DNA of 64,000 bases. It comes from Drosophila persimilis. Lineage: Eukaryota; Arthropoda; Insecta; Diptera; Drosophilidae. Location: contig NW_020825496.1 in the NCBI RefSeq assembly GCF_003286085.1, positions 62,001 through 126,000 of the forward strand. The letters run 5' to 3'. A program made the position numbers and the translations under genes. Position 1 is the stretch's first letter, and each line of letters begins with the position of its first letter. Positions 52,841-64,000 of the stretch are shown piece after piece. A model generated the notes under the pieces. It worked only from the letters and a program-made list of their open reading frames with translations, was not told where the DNA came from and made no database searches.

Positions 52841-54237
52841 TTTAGTAATGGAGTACTGACTGAATTGCAACTATCCATGTTAAATTTATTTAAAATTCTT
52901 TTTACATATGTATGCAGCTTGACTCAAATATATTTTGTCTTCAAACATTTCTACTCTGATACCGATAAAATCTTTTATCTCATTTAAGTCAGTCATTCTA
53001 AATCTTTCGCTTAAATAATTTTTGAAATTATTCATTCTATCCATATCCCTTGTCGCTATTACTACATCATCAACATATAATAATACATATATGTTTTTCT
53101 TTATGTCACCTCTATCAAGAATATATATGCAATGATCCACGGGAGAGTTTACAAAATCGAATTCTTTCAATGCTTGCTCAAATACTTGAAACCAGCATCT
53201 AGCTGCTTGTTTGAGCCCATAAATGGCTTTGTTCAGTTTGCATACATGCCCAGCACCGCATAATACGCCCTGAGGAGGCCGCATATATATCTCCTCACTT
53301 AATGTACCATTGAGGAAAGCTGTTTTAACATCCACCTGATGGACTTTCAAATTAAACTGGACTGCCAATGATAGTACGAACCTAAAACTGGCAATTCTAG
53401 CAACGGGAGCAAATGTTTCTTCATAGTCTACTTGGTACTTTTGAGTAAATCCTCTTGCAACCAGTCTAGCTTTGTATTTTATTGGGACTCCTAGTTCATT
53501 ATATTTAATGGAAAATACCCATCTACTGTCTACAATATTTTTGTTTTCTGGCTTCTTTATAATTGTCCAGGTGTTATTAATTTCATGGGCATTTAACTCT
53601 GTATTTATTGCCTCCTCCCAATCAGTTTTATCATTCCTAAAATTTATTTCATCAAAAGAATTTGGAACTTCATCAAACATTATATGGGCATTTAATATAA
53701 ATTTGTTAAAGCTTTTATCATGTTCTTTATAAGACACCTTCGGCTTAGACTTTAACCTCTCACTTTTTCTACTAATTATATTAGTATCCTTATTTTCTTC
53801 ACGACAATTATCTGGCTGATCAGCTTTTTCACAATCCTTACTCTCATTCGGGATATATAATTCCCTACTATCATTCAGGAAATCAGTTTTTCTTTTCCTA
53901 CTTTCATTCGGAAAATTCAGCTTTTCGCATTCCTTACTTTCATTCAGGATTTCACATTCCGTACTTTCATTCGGAAATTAAACTGATCACATTCCTTACT
54001 CTCATTCAGGATTCCACATTCCGTACTATCATTCGGGAGATAAAACTGATCACATTCCTTACTCTCATTCAGGATTCCACATTTTGAGTCCATTTTGTTC
54101 ATACCCTATCATGATAGCTTTGAATGATTTTTCATCAAATTTACCTTTTTTAATTTTGTTGTGCAAATACACGGTTGAACCGAACACTCTTAAAAATTTT
54201 AAATTGGGCTTTCTATTGTGCCACAGCTCATATGGGG
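52841..54237 (-). pseudogene. D1 pol, RT and linker
   Basis: Reverse transcriptase of copia type (INTELNAHEINNTWTI, KARLVARGFTQKY, DVKTAFLNGTL, catalytic YVDDVVIA) from 53737 to 52886, preceded by a Ser/Glu-rich linker with repeated NESKECD units. A one-base loss near 53976 breaks the linker, unlike D2. Confidence 0.86.
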
Positions 54238-54980
54238 TCATTTTACAATCACCAAGTGCTTTGCTTGGAATTCTGTTGCAGTTAGCACAGCTTCACCCCA
54301 AAAACTTTTGTCTAATTTTGCACCATTTACCATAGCACGAGCTTTCTCTGTAATGGTTCTTATCATTCGCTCCGAAACACCATTCAACTGAGGTGTATGT
54401 GGCACTGTCAAATGATAACTTATTCCTTTATTAACGCAGAACTCACGCATTTCATTCGACAAGTATTCTCTACCGTTGTCAATGTACAAATTGACAATCT
54501 TGAAATTAAAATGAGCCTCGCTCTTTGCTACAAAATCTTTAAATACATTGAATACATCTGATTTATATTTTAACAAATAGGTTACACAATAATGTGTAAA
54601 TTGATCTACGAAGATCACAAAATAATTTTTATCGTCTAGTGTAACTGGTTTAATGGGGCCACATACATCTGAATGTATTACAAACAAGGGTCGTTTTATA
54701 TAACTTTTATCTTTAGATTGCTTAAATGGCAACCTAGCCTGTTTCATATTTAAACATGACTCACAAACTTCATCTGATATTTTTAAATGAACAAGAAGAT
54801 TACTGTCATTAAATAAATTATTATTCTTTATTTCAAGCAATTTTGCATTGCTTATATGCCCCAACCTCTCATGCCATAATCGATAATTATTTTTGTTCCT
54901 AGCATCTACACTGTATGCTTGGAATTTGACTACAGGTATATCGAACATACCTGTGTGTTTAACAACAATTACTCCATTTT
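54238..54980 (-). pseudogene. D1 pol, integrase
   Basis: LWHERLGHIS ... CESCLNMKQARLPF (HHCC finger), HSDVCGPI, YIDNGREY and NGVSERM (DDE core), ending out of frame at TATEFQAKHL because about ten bases are missing near 54260. The same lesion is in D2. It is cut by Helentron 4 at 54981. Confidence 0.88.
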
Positions 54981-56072
54981 TATACCCGATACTCAAAATG
55001 AGTATTGGGGTATATTAGATTTGTGGTGAAAGTGGATGTGTGTAACGTCCAGAAGGAATCGTTTCCGACCCCATAAAGTATATATATTCTTGATCAGCAT
55101 CAATAGCCGAGTCGATTGAGCCATGTCTGTCTGTCCGTCCGTCCGTCTGTCCGTCTGTCCGTCCCCTTCAGCGCCTAATGCTCAAAGACTATAAGAGCTA
55201 GAGCAACGATGTTTTGGATCCAGACTTCTGTGATATGTCACTGCTCCAAAAATATTTCAAAACTTTGCCCCGCCCCCACAAAGGGCGAAAATCTGTGGCA
55301 TCCACAATTTCGACGATACGAGAAAACTAAAAACGCAGAATCGTAGAAGATGACTATATCTTCTAGAGTGCAAAATCTGAACCAGATCGTATAATTATTA
55401 CAGCCAGAATCACGAAAACAATTTCACTCTTTCTCGCTCTGTCTCACTCTAACACACAGGTTTCATGGTCGGTTTTGCCAATTGCAAAATATGAGTTCAA
55501 GGATCTCAGAACCTATAAAAGCCAGAGCAACCAAATTTGGTATCCACACTCCTGTGATATCGGACCTTGACCGTTTCATGTCCAAATTTCGCCACACCCC
55601 CTTCCGCCCCCGCAAAGGACGAAAATCTGAGGCAACCACAAATCTCAAAGACTATTAAGGCTAGAGTAACCAAATTTGGTACACACACTCCTTTAAGATG
55701 TCACTATAAAACGTATATCTCAGAATTTCGCCCCACCCCCATCCGCCCCCACAAAGGACGAAAATCTGTTGCATCCACAATATTGCAGATTCGAGAAAAC
55801 TAAAAACGCAGAATCATAGATAATGACCATATCTATCAGATTGCTGAATCTGGATCAGATCAGATCATTTTTATAGCCATAAGGAACAAATCAATTTGCA
55901 GTGGCTACGCAGCGCCCGACGTCACGCTCAGACTGATTTTCTGTCTCTCTCGCACGCACTCTTTGTCGTGTCGTTTAATATTAGCGGCTGCCGGAGGAGA
56001 GCCATACTGACTTAGTATCGGGTATAACCGTAGAGTTGCGGTGTCCGCAGCAACTCACAACGTTCCCCCTCG
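54981..56072 (+). mobile_element. Helentron 4
   Basis: DINE-1-like copy with the usual ends, (GTCY)n tract near 55126-55164 and 3' hairpin. It lies in a T-run of D1; D2 shows the empty site (60741-60751). No target duplication. A short internal loss (acttccgcccc region near 55275) distinguishes it. Confidence 0.78.
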
Positions 56073-57144
56073 TTTTTTTTGATATGGAGACACCACCACA
56101 GTCAAACTTAATTGACATCCCTGCCTGTTGCAGACGCTTGACAGACATGAGGTTTCCTGCTGCCTCCTTGCAGTAGAGCACATCCTCCAGTGTGATATTG
56201 TGTCCATTGTGCAGCCGCACAATTCCACGCTTAGTGGCATATGCCACAGCGATTTTAATTGGCTGCTCCAATTCGATGCAATCGGCGTACAGCGAGTCAT
56301 CATTGATCAAATGATCCGTTGCACCAGAATCGAGTATAAAACCGAGTTCATTATTTATTTGATCACTCTTTTTCATTTTCCGCATCATAAATGCGAACCC
56401 GTGGCCCGATGCTGCAAGCTGAGCTTGTTTATTATGTTTATAATTTTCTTTGTTTTGATTTAACCTTATAAACTGGTAACAGTATTTTTTCATGTGCCCT
56501 TCTTTCCCACAGTAATGGCATTTAATATTACTTCTAGCTTTTCCCTTAAATAATATCCTTTGCCGTGTGTTCCTAGATCCAAACGTTTTACGATTATTAA
56601 AATTGTTATTATTTCTTACAACTGCCTTCATGACTTTACTACTTGTATCAGTACTTTCATTTCTTAATTTGGTCTCGTAGTCGAACAATTTATTTTTTAC
56701 AAACGCTAATGATAGAGTTTCATCTGACAAAGTTTCGATTGCCGTGATGACACCATTATAGGTTGAAGGTAGAGTCTGCAGCAAATGTGCCACTTTGTCC
56801 ATCTCATCCATTTTAGCGCCCGCCCCTAACAACTCACTCACTGTTTCAAATAACAAAATGACTCGAAAGTGTCATTTCACTTGAGAGTTTGAGTGTTATT
56901 AAACGTTTACGTGCAGCTAATTGCGACGCAAGGCTTCTACGCTCATATATGGCGTCTAAATTCTTCAGAATATCACGTTTAGAAATGCGTCGCCTAAATA
57001 TTGAATTAAAATGCTCTTCGCACATCGCTCTGCCTTTTTCCAATTATCATCTACTTCGTTAGGCATTGTGTTATCGATTCTAAATTTCCATATAGAATAT
57101 TTCTCGCCACAAAAAGGCTTAATATGTTGCTTATTTCTTTCCAT
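56073..57144 (-). pseudogene. D1 gag and protease
   Basis: From ATG 57144: an N-terminal part with a ~36-base deletion near 57075 relative to D2, a frameshift ahead of [16 protein letters not shown], then LGAGAKMDEMDKVAHLLQTLP, zinc knuckle CHYCGKEGHMKKYC and protease FILDSGATDHLI. Shares the first frameshift with D2 but keeps the LGAGAK stretch that D2 has lost. Confidence 0.82.
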
Positions 57145-57282
57145 TTTCTATGTATGTATATATTATACACACACACACACTACAAAAAAAAAAAACTACA
57201 CAAGAACGCACGCGGAACTAATTTCACAACTATTTGTTATTAATTTAATTTATTTAAATTGGCCTGGACTGGGCCCATAACC

Positions 57283-57530
57283 TATTGGTAGACTGGCTAT
57301 GACAATTAGTAAACTGAAGACAGTACCAAGTTATGTTTTTCTTTAAAGATTATTTATGTATTTCTTGATTACTTTTTCTGCAACACCGGTCCACACACTT
57401 GAGATCACAAAAGAAGAGAGAGCGTCGACACTTCAAGTGTGACCAGACTAACTCATAATAATAATACCTAACATATCGATAATATTATTTAATCTTATTA
57501 TTTGAATGTGGGAATAGACGTATTCCAACA
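57283..57530 (-). repeat. D LTR shared by D1 (5') and D2 (3')
   Basis: 248 bp. To its left lies the copia primer site (GGTTATGGGCCCAGTCC, 57266-57282) leading to D1 gag; to its right the polypurine tract and 3' end of D2. It matches the outer LTR at 61989-62236 almost exactly. Confidence 0.93.
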
Positions 57531-57878
57531 CGCCCCCATCAAAAATAACATTAATTATCAAAATCATAAAAATAAAAAATATAAAAAAAGTTTTCATCAT
57601 TAAATCAAAAAAAGGTAACATTCAATTGTTATTCTAATGTGGTTGGTGTGCATTCTGGGAAGTGTTATGTGATCTAGCATTTGCTCTAAGGATACGGGGA
57701 AAACCCAGAAAAACCCGATCAGATCACTTTAAAATTAGATTAACATAAAATTAAATTACTTTAACAATTCGTTGGTTCTTTTGGTTCAAATAAAAAAAAT
57801 AAAAAAAAAAATTAAATATGAATTAATGTAATAAATTCGTTAATAAAGCTTCATGTTCATGTTTTCATTAAATTGGAA
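57531..57878 (-). other. D2 3' untranslated region
   Basis: No gene. Polypurine tract GATGGGGGCG at 57531-57540 (minus) and an A-run near 57790-57810. Nearly identical to 47227-47574. Confidence 0.6.
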
Positions 57879-60800
57879 TCATTCTTCTTGTAGTAGTCCT
57901 AATTTGTTCCGCAGTTCCGCAAATCTTCCAGCAGGTAGTGGCTTCGTGAAGATGTCAGCAAGTTGGTTGTCTGTATTAATATACTCAAGAGAAATCTCAT
58001 TAGTTTCTATCTGTTCTCTTGAAAAATGATATTTTATATCAATATGCTTTGCTCTTTTATGACATGAGGGATTATTTGCAATGCTAATACAGCCTTGGTT
58101 GTCTTCATAAATTTCAATGGATCTGTCGAGTTTAAGATTAATACTATTTAGAAGAGACTTTAGCCATAAAGCTTCTCTTACAGCTTCAAATAGGGCCATA
58201 TATTCAGCTTCAGTTGATGAAGCTGCCACTGAATTCTGTCTTTTTGTATTCCAACAAATTAAATTGGAATCGAACATTTTAAACAAATAACCCGTTGTAC
58301 TTTTTCTATCAATCTCATTACTACCCCAATCGGAGTCTACATAGCCAACTAATGTATTTTCAAATGATGTATTCTTTTTAAATATAAGCTTCATATCAAT
58401 AGTTCCCTTTAAATATCTAATAACCCTTTTTAAACATTGCCATAACTCAGCATTGTTCTTGCTACTATATCTACTCAAGATATTTACAGCGGTAGCTAAA
58501 TCTGGTCGTGTACACAGCATTATGTACATTAAACAGCCAATAAGGTTACGACATGGAGCATTGCAGTCTTCATCTGAGTTAAGTAACTCATAATTTAGTT
58601 TATTTAGTAATGGAGTACTGACTGAATTGCAACTATCCATGTTAAATTTATTTAAAATTCTTTTTACATATGTATGCAGCTTGACTCAAATATATTTTGT
58701 CTTCAAACATTTCTACTCTGATACCGATAAAATCTTGTATCTCATTTAAGTCAGTCATTCTAAATCTTTCGCTTAAATAATTTTTGAAATTATTCATTCT
58801 ATCCATATCCCTTGTCGCTATTACTACATCATCAACATATAATAATACATATATGTTTTTCTTTATGTCACCTCTATCAAGAATATATATGCAACGATCC
58901 ACGGGAGAGTTTACAAAATCGAATTCTTTCAATGCTTGCTCAAATACTTGAAACCAGCATCTAGCTGCTTGTTTGAGCCCATAAATGGCTTTGTTCAGTT
59001 TGCATACATGCCCAGCACCGCATAATACGCCCTGAGGAGGCCGCATATATATCTCCTCACTTAATGTACCATTGAGGAAAGCTGTTTTAACATCCATCTG
59101 ATGGACTTTCAAATTAAACTGGACTGCCAATGATAGTACGAACCTAAAACTGGCAATTCTAGCAACGGGAGCAAATGTTTCTTCATAGTCTACTTGGTAC
59201 TTTTGAGTAAATCCTCTTGCAACCAGTCTAGCTTTGTATTTTATTGGGACTCCTAGTTCATTATATTTAATGGAAAATACCCATCTACTGTCTACAATAT
59301 TTTTGTTTTCTGGCTTCTTTATAATTGTCCAGGTGTTATTAATTTCATGGGCATTTAACTCTGTATTTATTGCCTCCTCCCAATCAGTTTTATCATTCCT
59401 AAAATTTATTTCATCAAAAGAATTTGGAACTTCATCAAACATTATATGGGCATTTAATATAAATTTGTTAAAGCTTTTATCATGTTCTTTATAAGACACC
59501 TTCGGCTTAGACTTTAACCTCTCACTTTTTCTACTAATTATATTAGTATCCTTATTTTCTTCACGACAATTATCTGGCTGATCAGCTTTTTCACAATCCT
59601 TACTCTCATTCGGGATATATAATTCCCTACTATCATTCAGGAAATCAGTTTTTCTTTTCCTACTTTCATTCGGAAAATTCAGCTTTTCGCATTCCTTACT
59701 TTCATTCAGGATTTCACATTCCGTACTTTCATTCGGGAAATTAAACTGATCACATTCCTTACTCTCATTCAGGATTCCACATTCCGTACTATCATTCGGG
59801 AGATAAAACTGATCACATTCCTTACTCTCATTCAGGATTCCACATTTTGAGTCCATTTTGTTCATACCCTATCATGATAGCTTTGAATGATTTTTCATCA
59901 AATTTACCTTTTTTAATTTTGTTGTGCAAATACACGGTTGAACCGAACACTCTTAAAAATTTTAAATTGGGCTTTCTATTGTGCCACAGCTCATATGGGG
60001 TCATTTTACAATCACCAAGTGCTTTGCTTGGAATTCTGTTGCAGTTAGCACAGCTTCACCCCAAAAACTTTTGTCTAATTTTGCACCATTTACCATAGCA
60101 CGAGCTTTCTCTGTAATGGTTCTTATCATTCGCTCCGAAACACCATTCAACTGAGGTGTATGTGGCACTGTCAAATGATAACTTATTCCTTTATTAACGC
60201 AGAACTCACGCATTTCATTCGACAAGTATTCTCTACCGTTGTCAATGTACAAATTGACAATCTTGAAATTAAAATGAGCCTCGCTCTTTGCTACAAAATC
60301 TTTAAATACATTGAATACATCTGATTTATATTTTAACAAATAGGTTACACAATAATGTGTAAATTGATCTACGAAGATCACAAAATAATTTTTATCGTCT
60401 AGTGTAACTGGTTTAATGGGGCCACATACATCTGAATGTATTACAAACAAGGGTCGTTTTATATAACTTTTATCTTTAGATTGCTTAAATGGCAACCTAG
60501 CCTGTTTCATATTTAAACATGACTCACAAACTTCATCTGATATTTTTAAATGAACAAGAAGATTACTGTCATTAAATAAATTATTATTCTTTATTTCAAG
60601 CAATTTTGCATTGCTTATATGCCCCAACCTCTCATGCCATAATCGATAATTATTTTTGTTCGTAGCATCTACACTGTATGCTTGGAATTTGACTACAGGT
60701 ATATCGAACATACCTGTGTGTTTAACAACAATTACTCCATTTTTTTTTTTGATATGGAGACACCACCACAGTCAAACTTAATTGACATCCCTGCCTGTTG

Positions 60801-61849
60801 CAGACGCTTGACAGACATGAGGTTTCCTGCTGCCTCCTTGCAGTAGAGCACATCCTCCAGTGTGATATTGTGTCCATTGTGCAGCCGCACAATTCCACGC
60901 TTAGTGGCATATGCCACAGCGATTTTAATTGGCTGCTCCAATTCGATGCAATCGGCGTACAGCGAGTCATCATTGATCAAATGATCCGTTGCACCAGAAT
61001 CGAGTATAAAACCGAGTTCATTATTTATTTGATCACTCTTTTTCATTTTCCGCATCATAAATGCGAACCCGTGGCCCGATGCTGCAAGCTGAGCTTGTTT
61101 ATTATGTTTATAATTTTCTTTGTTTTGATTTAACCTTATAAACTGGTAACAGTATTTTTTCATGTGCCCTTCTTTCCCACAGTAATGGTATTTAATATTA
61201 CTTCTAGCTTTTCCCTTAAATAATATCCTTTGCCGTGTGTTCCTAGATCCAAACGTTTTACGATTATTAAAATTGTTATTATTTCTTACAACTGCCTTCA
61301 TGACTTTACTACTTGTATCAGTACTTTCATTTCTTAATTTGGTCTCGTAGTCGAACAATTTATTTTTTACAAACGCTAATGATAGAGTTTCATCTGACAA
61401 AGTTTCGATTGCCGTGATGACACCATTATAGGTTGAAGGTAGAGTCTGCAGCAAATGTGCCACTTTGTCCATCTCATCCATTTTAGCGCAACTAACAACT
61501 CACTCACTGTTTCAAATAACAAAATGACTCGAAAGTGTCATTTCACTTGAGAGTTTGAGTGTTATTAAACGTTTACGTGCAGCTAATTGCGACGCAAGGC
61601 TTCTACGCTCATATATGGCGTCTAAATTCTTCAGAATATCACGTTTAGAAATGCGTCGCCTAAATATTGAATTAAAATGCTCTTCGCACATCGCTCTGCC
61701 TTTTTCCAATTATCATCTACTTCGTTAGGCATTGTGTTATCGACTACTTGGAGCACCTCTAATTCAGCAAACAAAGCTCAGATTCTAAATTTCCATATAG
61801 AATATTTCTCGCCACAAAAAGGCTTAATATGTTGCTTATTTCTTTCCAT
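57879..61849 (-). pseudogene. copia: D2 gag-pol, full length but broken
   Basis: Complete copia order from ATG 61849: Gag, zinc knuckle, protease (DSGATDHLI), integrase (HHCC; HSDVCGPI, YIDNGREY), Glu/Ser linker, reverse transcriptase (YVDDVVIA), RNase H (SSTEAEYMAL) to stop 57879. Breaks: a TGA near 61780 and a frameshift near 61650 in gag, a 4-base loss near 61488, a junction shift at about 60725-60735, a ~10-base loss near 60025, and a stop near 58645. The first Cys of the knuckle is Tyr (YHYCGKEGHMKKYC), which should weaken RNA binding. D1 shares the gag and integrase lesions. No breaks are from nested insertions. Confidence 0.88.
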
Positions 61850-61988
61850 TTTCTATGTATGTATATATTATACACACACACACACTACAAAAAAAAAAAA
61901 ACTACACAAGAACGCACGCGGAACTAATTTCACAACTATTTGTTATTAATTTAATTTATTTAAATTGGCCTGGACTGGGCCCATAACC

Positions 61989-62236
61989 TATTGGTAGACT
62001 GGCTATGACAATTAGTAAACTGAAGACAGTACCAAGTTATGTTTTTCTTTAAAGATTATTTATGTATTTCTTGATTACTTTTTCTGCAACACCGGTCCAC
62101 ACACTTGAGATCACAAAAGAAGAGAGAGCGTCGACACTTCAAGTGTGACCAGACTAACTCATAATAATAATACCTAACATATCGATAATATTATTTAATG
62201 TTATTATTTGAATGTGGGAATAGGCGTATTCCAACA
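61989..62236 (-). repeat. D2 5' LTR (248 bp)
   Basis: TGTTGGAATACG ... ACCAATA read minus, followed by the primer site GGTTATGGGCCCAGTCC on the left. CGTAT of C gag follows on the right. Confidence 0.93.
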
Positions 62237-62815
62237 CGTATTCCTTTTGATCTTCTGTGTTTCCCTTTCGTTCGCCTTCTTCCTTCAGTTTTACGCATAG
62301 AACATCGAAAGTCGGCAGACTGTCGGGCGTCTCTATGGCGACAACGAAATTTTCGAATTGTTCTGGAAGGCTTGCCAACAAAACAATTGAGCGCAGTTCA
62401 TCATTTAGCTCGATTCCTACTGACCCAAGGCCATCAAGAATATCCACGAACTCATTAATGTAGCTTGAAATGCTTTGCCTTTGTCCATGCGCTTGCTTAG
62501 CAATTTCTTGTACAGTTGAACCTTTCGTACAGATCCACTTGGTTGATGAACACTCTTTAATTTGTTCCATGCTTCGGAAGACTTACTGCACTTTTTAATG
62601 TATTCCAACTGTGAAGTTTTCACACTCAATGTGATCATGGCCAGCGCCTTTTCATCCTTGGCCTGCCAATTCACACCTTCGGGAACATTCGTTGGTAGCA
62701 GGTCACCAGATGCCACACTCCACAATTCAGCGTGCACCAACACAGACCGCATTTGAATACACCAGGAGTCATAATTTCCCTCCTCTAATTTGTCTATTTG
62801 ATACATCCCGCTCAT
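62237..62815 (-). pseudogene. C2 gag, 5' half
   Basis: Copia-like Gag from ATG 62815 (MYQIDKLEEGNYDSW, SVHQPSGSVRKVQLYKKLL). A frameshift near 62475 moves to the frame with YINEFVDILDGLGSVGIEL and TPDSLPTFDVL. It differs from C1 in having no stop at the VQLY position. It continues in 46480-46987 across the D array. Confidence 0.85.
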
Positions 62816-62919
62816 TGCTGATTATCATTTAGTCTCTGAGTCACACCGATGTTAATAGTTCGTAACTAAAACAATCACTTTACTTTTAATTTACAAAATC
62901 CGAACCTGGGCCCATAACC

Positions 62920-63174
62920 TGTTAGACAGAATTTCGCTGCCGTTGCAAGGGAAGTTCTTGTACCGAAAAGTAAAAACGCAACCATTCATATGTAAGGTTT
63001 ATTTGTGACTAAAAAATTCTCTGCTCGCAGGCAGATAGAGACCGAAACGAAATAGAGAACAAAAGGGAGATAAGAGAACGTCGCGACGTTACGTCTCTCA
63101 CTCATACATACGTCTACATACTCATATGTCTGTCAATACATGCGTGCATTGCTAGAGATGGTCATTCTTCAACA
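62920..63174 (-). repeat. C LTR shared by C2 (5') and C3 (3')
   Basis: 255 bp, looks identical to 43553-43807. Primer site at 62906-62919 on its left, polypurine tract and C3 pol end on its right. Confidence 0.92.
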
Positions 63175-63214
63175 CCCTTCCTCAATGCGTGCATGCTTAC
63201 AAATTCCATTTAAC

Positions 63215-64000
63215 TCAATTTAAACTTAACAATTTTGTAAATCCGACATGCTTTCTCTTAGGGAGATTCTTGGTCAAGATATCTGCAATCATATCTGTTT
63301 TACTAGCATACTTTAACTTAACTTGACCTTCTTCTACAATCTGTCGTACAAAGTGATATCTAATATCAATATGCTTGGTCCTTGAGTGATACACTGGGTT
63401 CATAGCCAGCTCTTGTGCGCTCAGATTATCGCCATATAAGGTAGTTGAGGTAGCTTCATCTCCACAGCCAATTTCGATGATTAAGCGACGTAAGAATATG
63501 GACTCCTTACACGCAGCCGACAGTGCCATGTATTCTGCCTCCGTGCTGCTAAGTGCCACGCTGCGTTGTTTCTCAGATCGCCGAGAAATTGGGCCACCTG
63601 CCAAAAAATAAACATAGCCCGTATACGACTTCCGGTTAGTTCGATCGCCGCCCCAATCCGCATCCACATATCCAGTAAGTGGCTGGTGACACCGTTTGTA
63701 GTATAGTTTGAAGTTCATCGTCGCTGCCAAGTACCTCAGAACGTGCTTCACACCAGCCAGATGCTCTGCGTGCGGATCTTTGTTCCTCTGGGCCAACTTT
63801 GCAACTGAATGCAAAATGTCCGGTCTGGTTGTGAGTGCCAGCCACATCAGCTCACCAATCATGGATTGATACATGACAGGATCAACCTTTTGACACTGCT
63901 CATTAGTACAATCCACCTGGAACCCCGCATCCAACGGAGTAGCCACTGGTCTACATTTGTCCATGTCGTGAGCTTGCAATAGTTCCTTGATGTATTGCGA
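63215..64000 (-). pseudogene. C3 pol, RNase H end (cut by window edge)
   Basis: The last 254 codons of copia-like pol, identical in protein to the same part of C2 (43848-44612): YVDADWGGD, SSTEAEYMALS, DILTKNLP. It continues beyond the right edge, so a third tandem C copy follows. Its completeness cannot be judged. Confidence 0.85.

Larger units (their letters stand above)
46988..62236 (-). mobile_element. copia: D array: tandem dimer of a copia element (D1 + D2)
   Basis: Three LTRs (46988-47226, 57283-57530, 61989-62236) enclose two bodies with the middle LTR shared. The whole is flanked by CGTAT (46983-46987 and 62237-62241), so one insertion was later expanded, or formed as a dimer. LTR start TGTTGGAATA, primer site GGTTATGGGCCCAGTCC and all coding motifs are those of copia. 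D1 and D2 share the same frameshifts. Confidence 0.9.
43553..63174 (-). mobile_element. C2: copia-like element, interrupted by the D dimer
   Basis: LTRs 43553-43807 and 62920-63174 look identical. The body is in two parts, 43808-46987 (pol, zinc knuckle, protease) and 62237-62919 (gag, leader), separated by D (46988-62236) with CGTAT on both sides. Gag reads across the join in frame (KEYAKAYTAVHK). It is defective through frameshifts in gag and between protease and integrase. Confidence 0.9.

Overview
The window is a block of nested transposable elements and has no recognisable host gene. The families point to an insect, almost certainly a Drosophila: env-bearing gypsy-type (errantivirus-like) elements with a tRNA-Lys primer site, two BEL/Pao elements, two copia-clade elements using the copia half-tRNA-iMet primer site, DINE-1-like Helentrons with (GTCY)n tracts, and a jockey-clade LINE. 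This density of nesting suits pericentromeric, fourth- or Y/neo-Y heterochromatin. The species is not fixed by the sequence; names used here (G, P, C, D, E, LINE A/B) are local labels.

Left part (1-26865). G1, a minus-strand gypsy-type element, enters from the left edge and ends at 1795. It sits in the leader of an LTR element P whose LTR is 2095-2327. From about 2384 to 25336 runs one minus-strand LINE (LINE A) split by three insertions: BEL1 (6463-12925, TSD AGGGT, one long open gag-pol frame), a head-to-tail pair of Helentrons (13104-15346), and G2 (16853-24654, TSD TATA). G2 is complete: its two 531-bp LTRs look identical and gag, pol and env are open. Right next to the LINE A 5' end lies the 3' end of a second, truncated copy (LINE B, 25337-26865) in the same orientation, a head-to-tail arrangement. 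Both have an unusual glutamine/glutamate-rich tail after the reverse transcriptase.

Middle part (26866-42679). An mdg1-like LTR and a decayed stretch are followed by G3, a damaged copy of the G family. BEL2 (28494-35298, TSD AAGGG) interrupts its 3' LTR, a third Helentron (37783-38919) interrupts its integrase, and its gag is cut off at 42679.

Right part (42680-64000). A copia-like family C forms a tandem array in which neighbours share LTRs (LTRs at 43553-43807 and 62920-63174; copies C1, C2, C3). The gag of C2 is split by a dimer of a second, copia-type element D (D1 and D2, three D LTRs, 46988-62236) flanked by the single TSD CGTAT. D1 in turn holds a compact gypsy-type element E (48304-52840, 110-bp LTRs, intact 1347-codon ORF, TSD TTTAG) and a fourth Helentron (54981-56072). 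C1 keeps the last 13 bp of a D LTR at the same gag position, so the C array was duplicated after D arrived.

Elements that still look competent are G2, E and, nearly, BEL1. The others carry stops, frameshifts, deletions or nested insertions. The order of events read from nesting is: LINEs and P first; then G1, G3, BEL1 and the C array; then D into C; D and C duplication; and last the insertions of E and Helentron 4 into D1, and G2.
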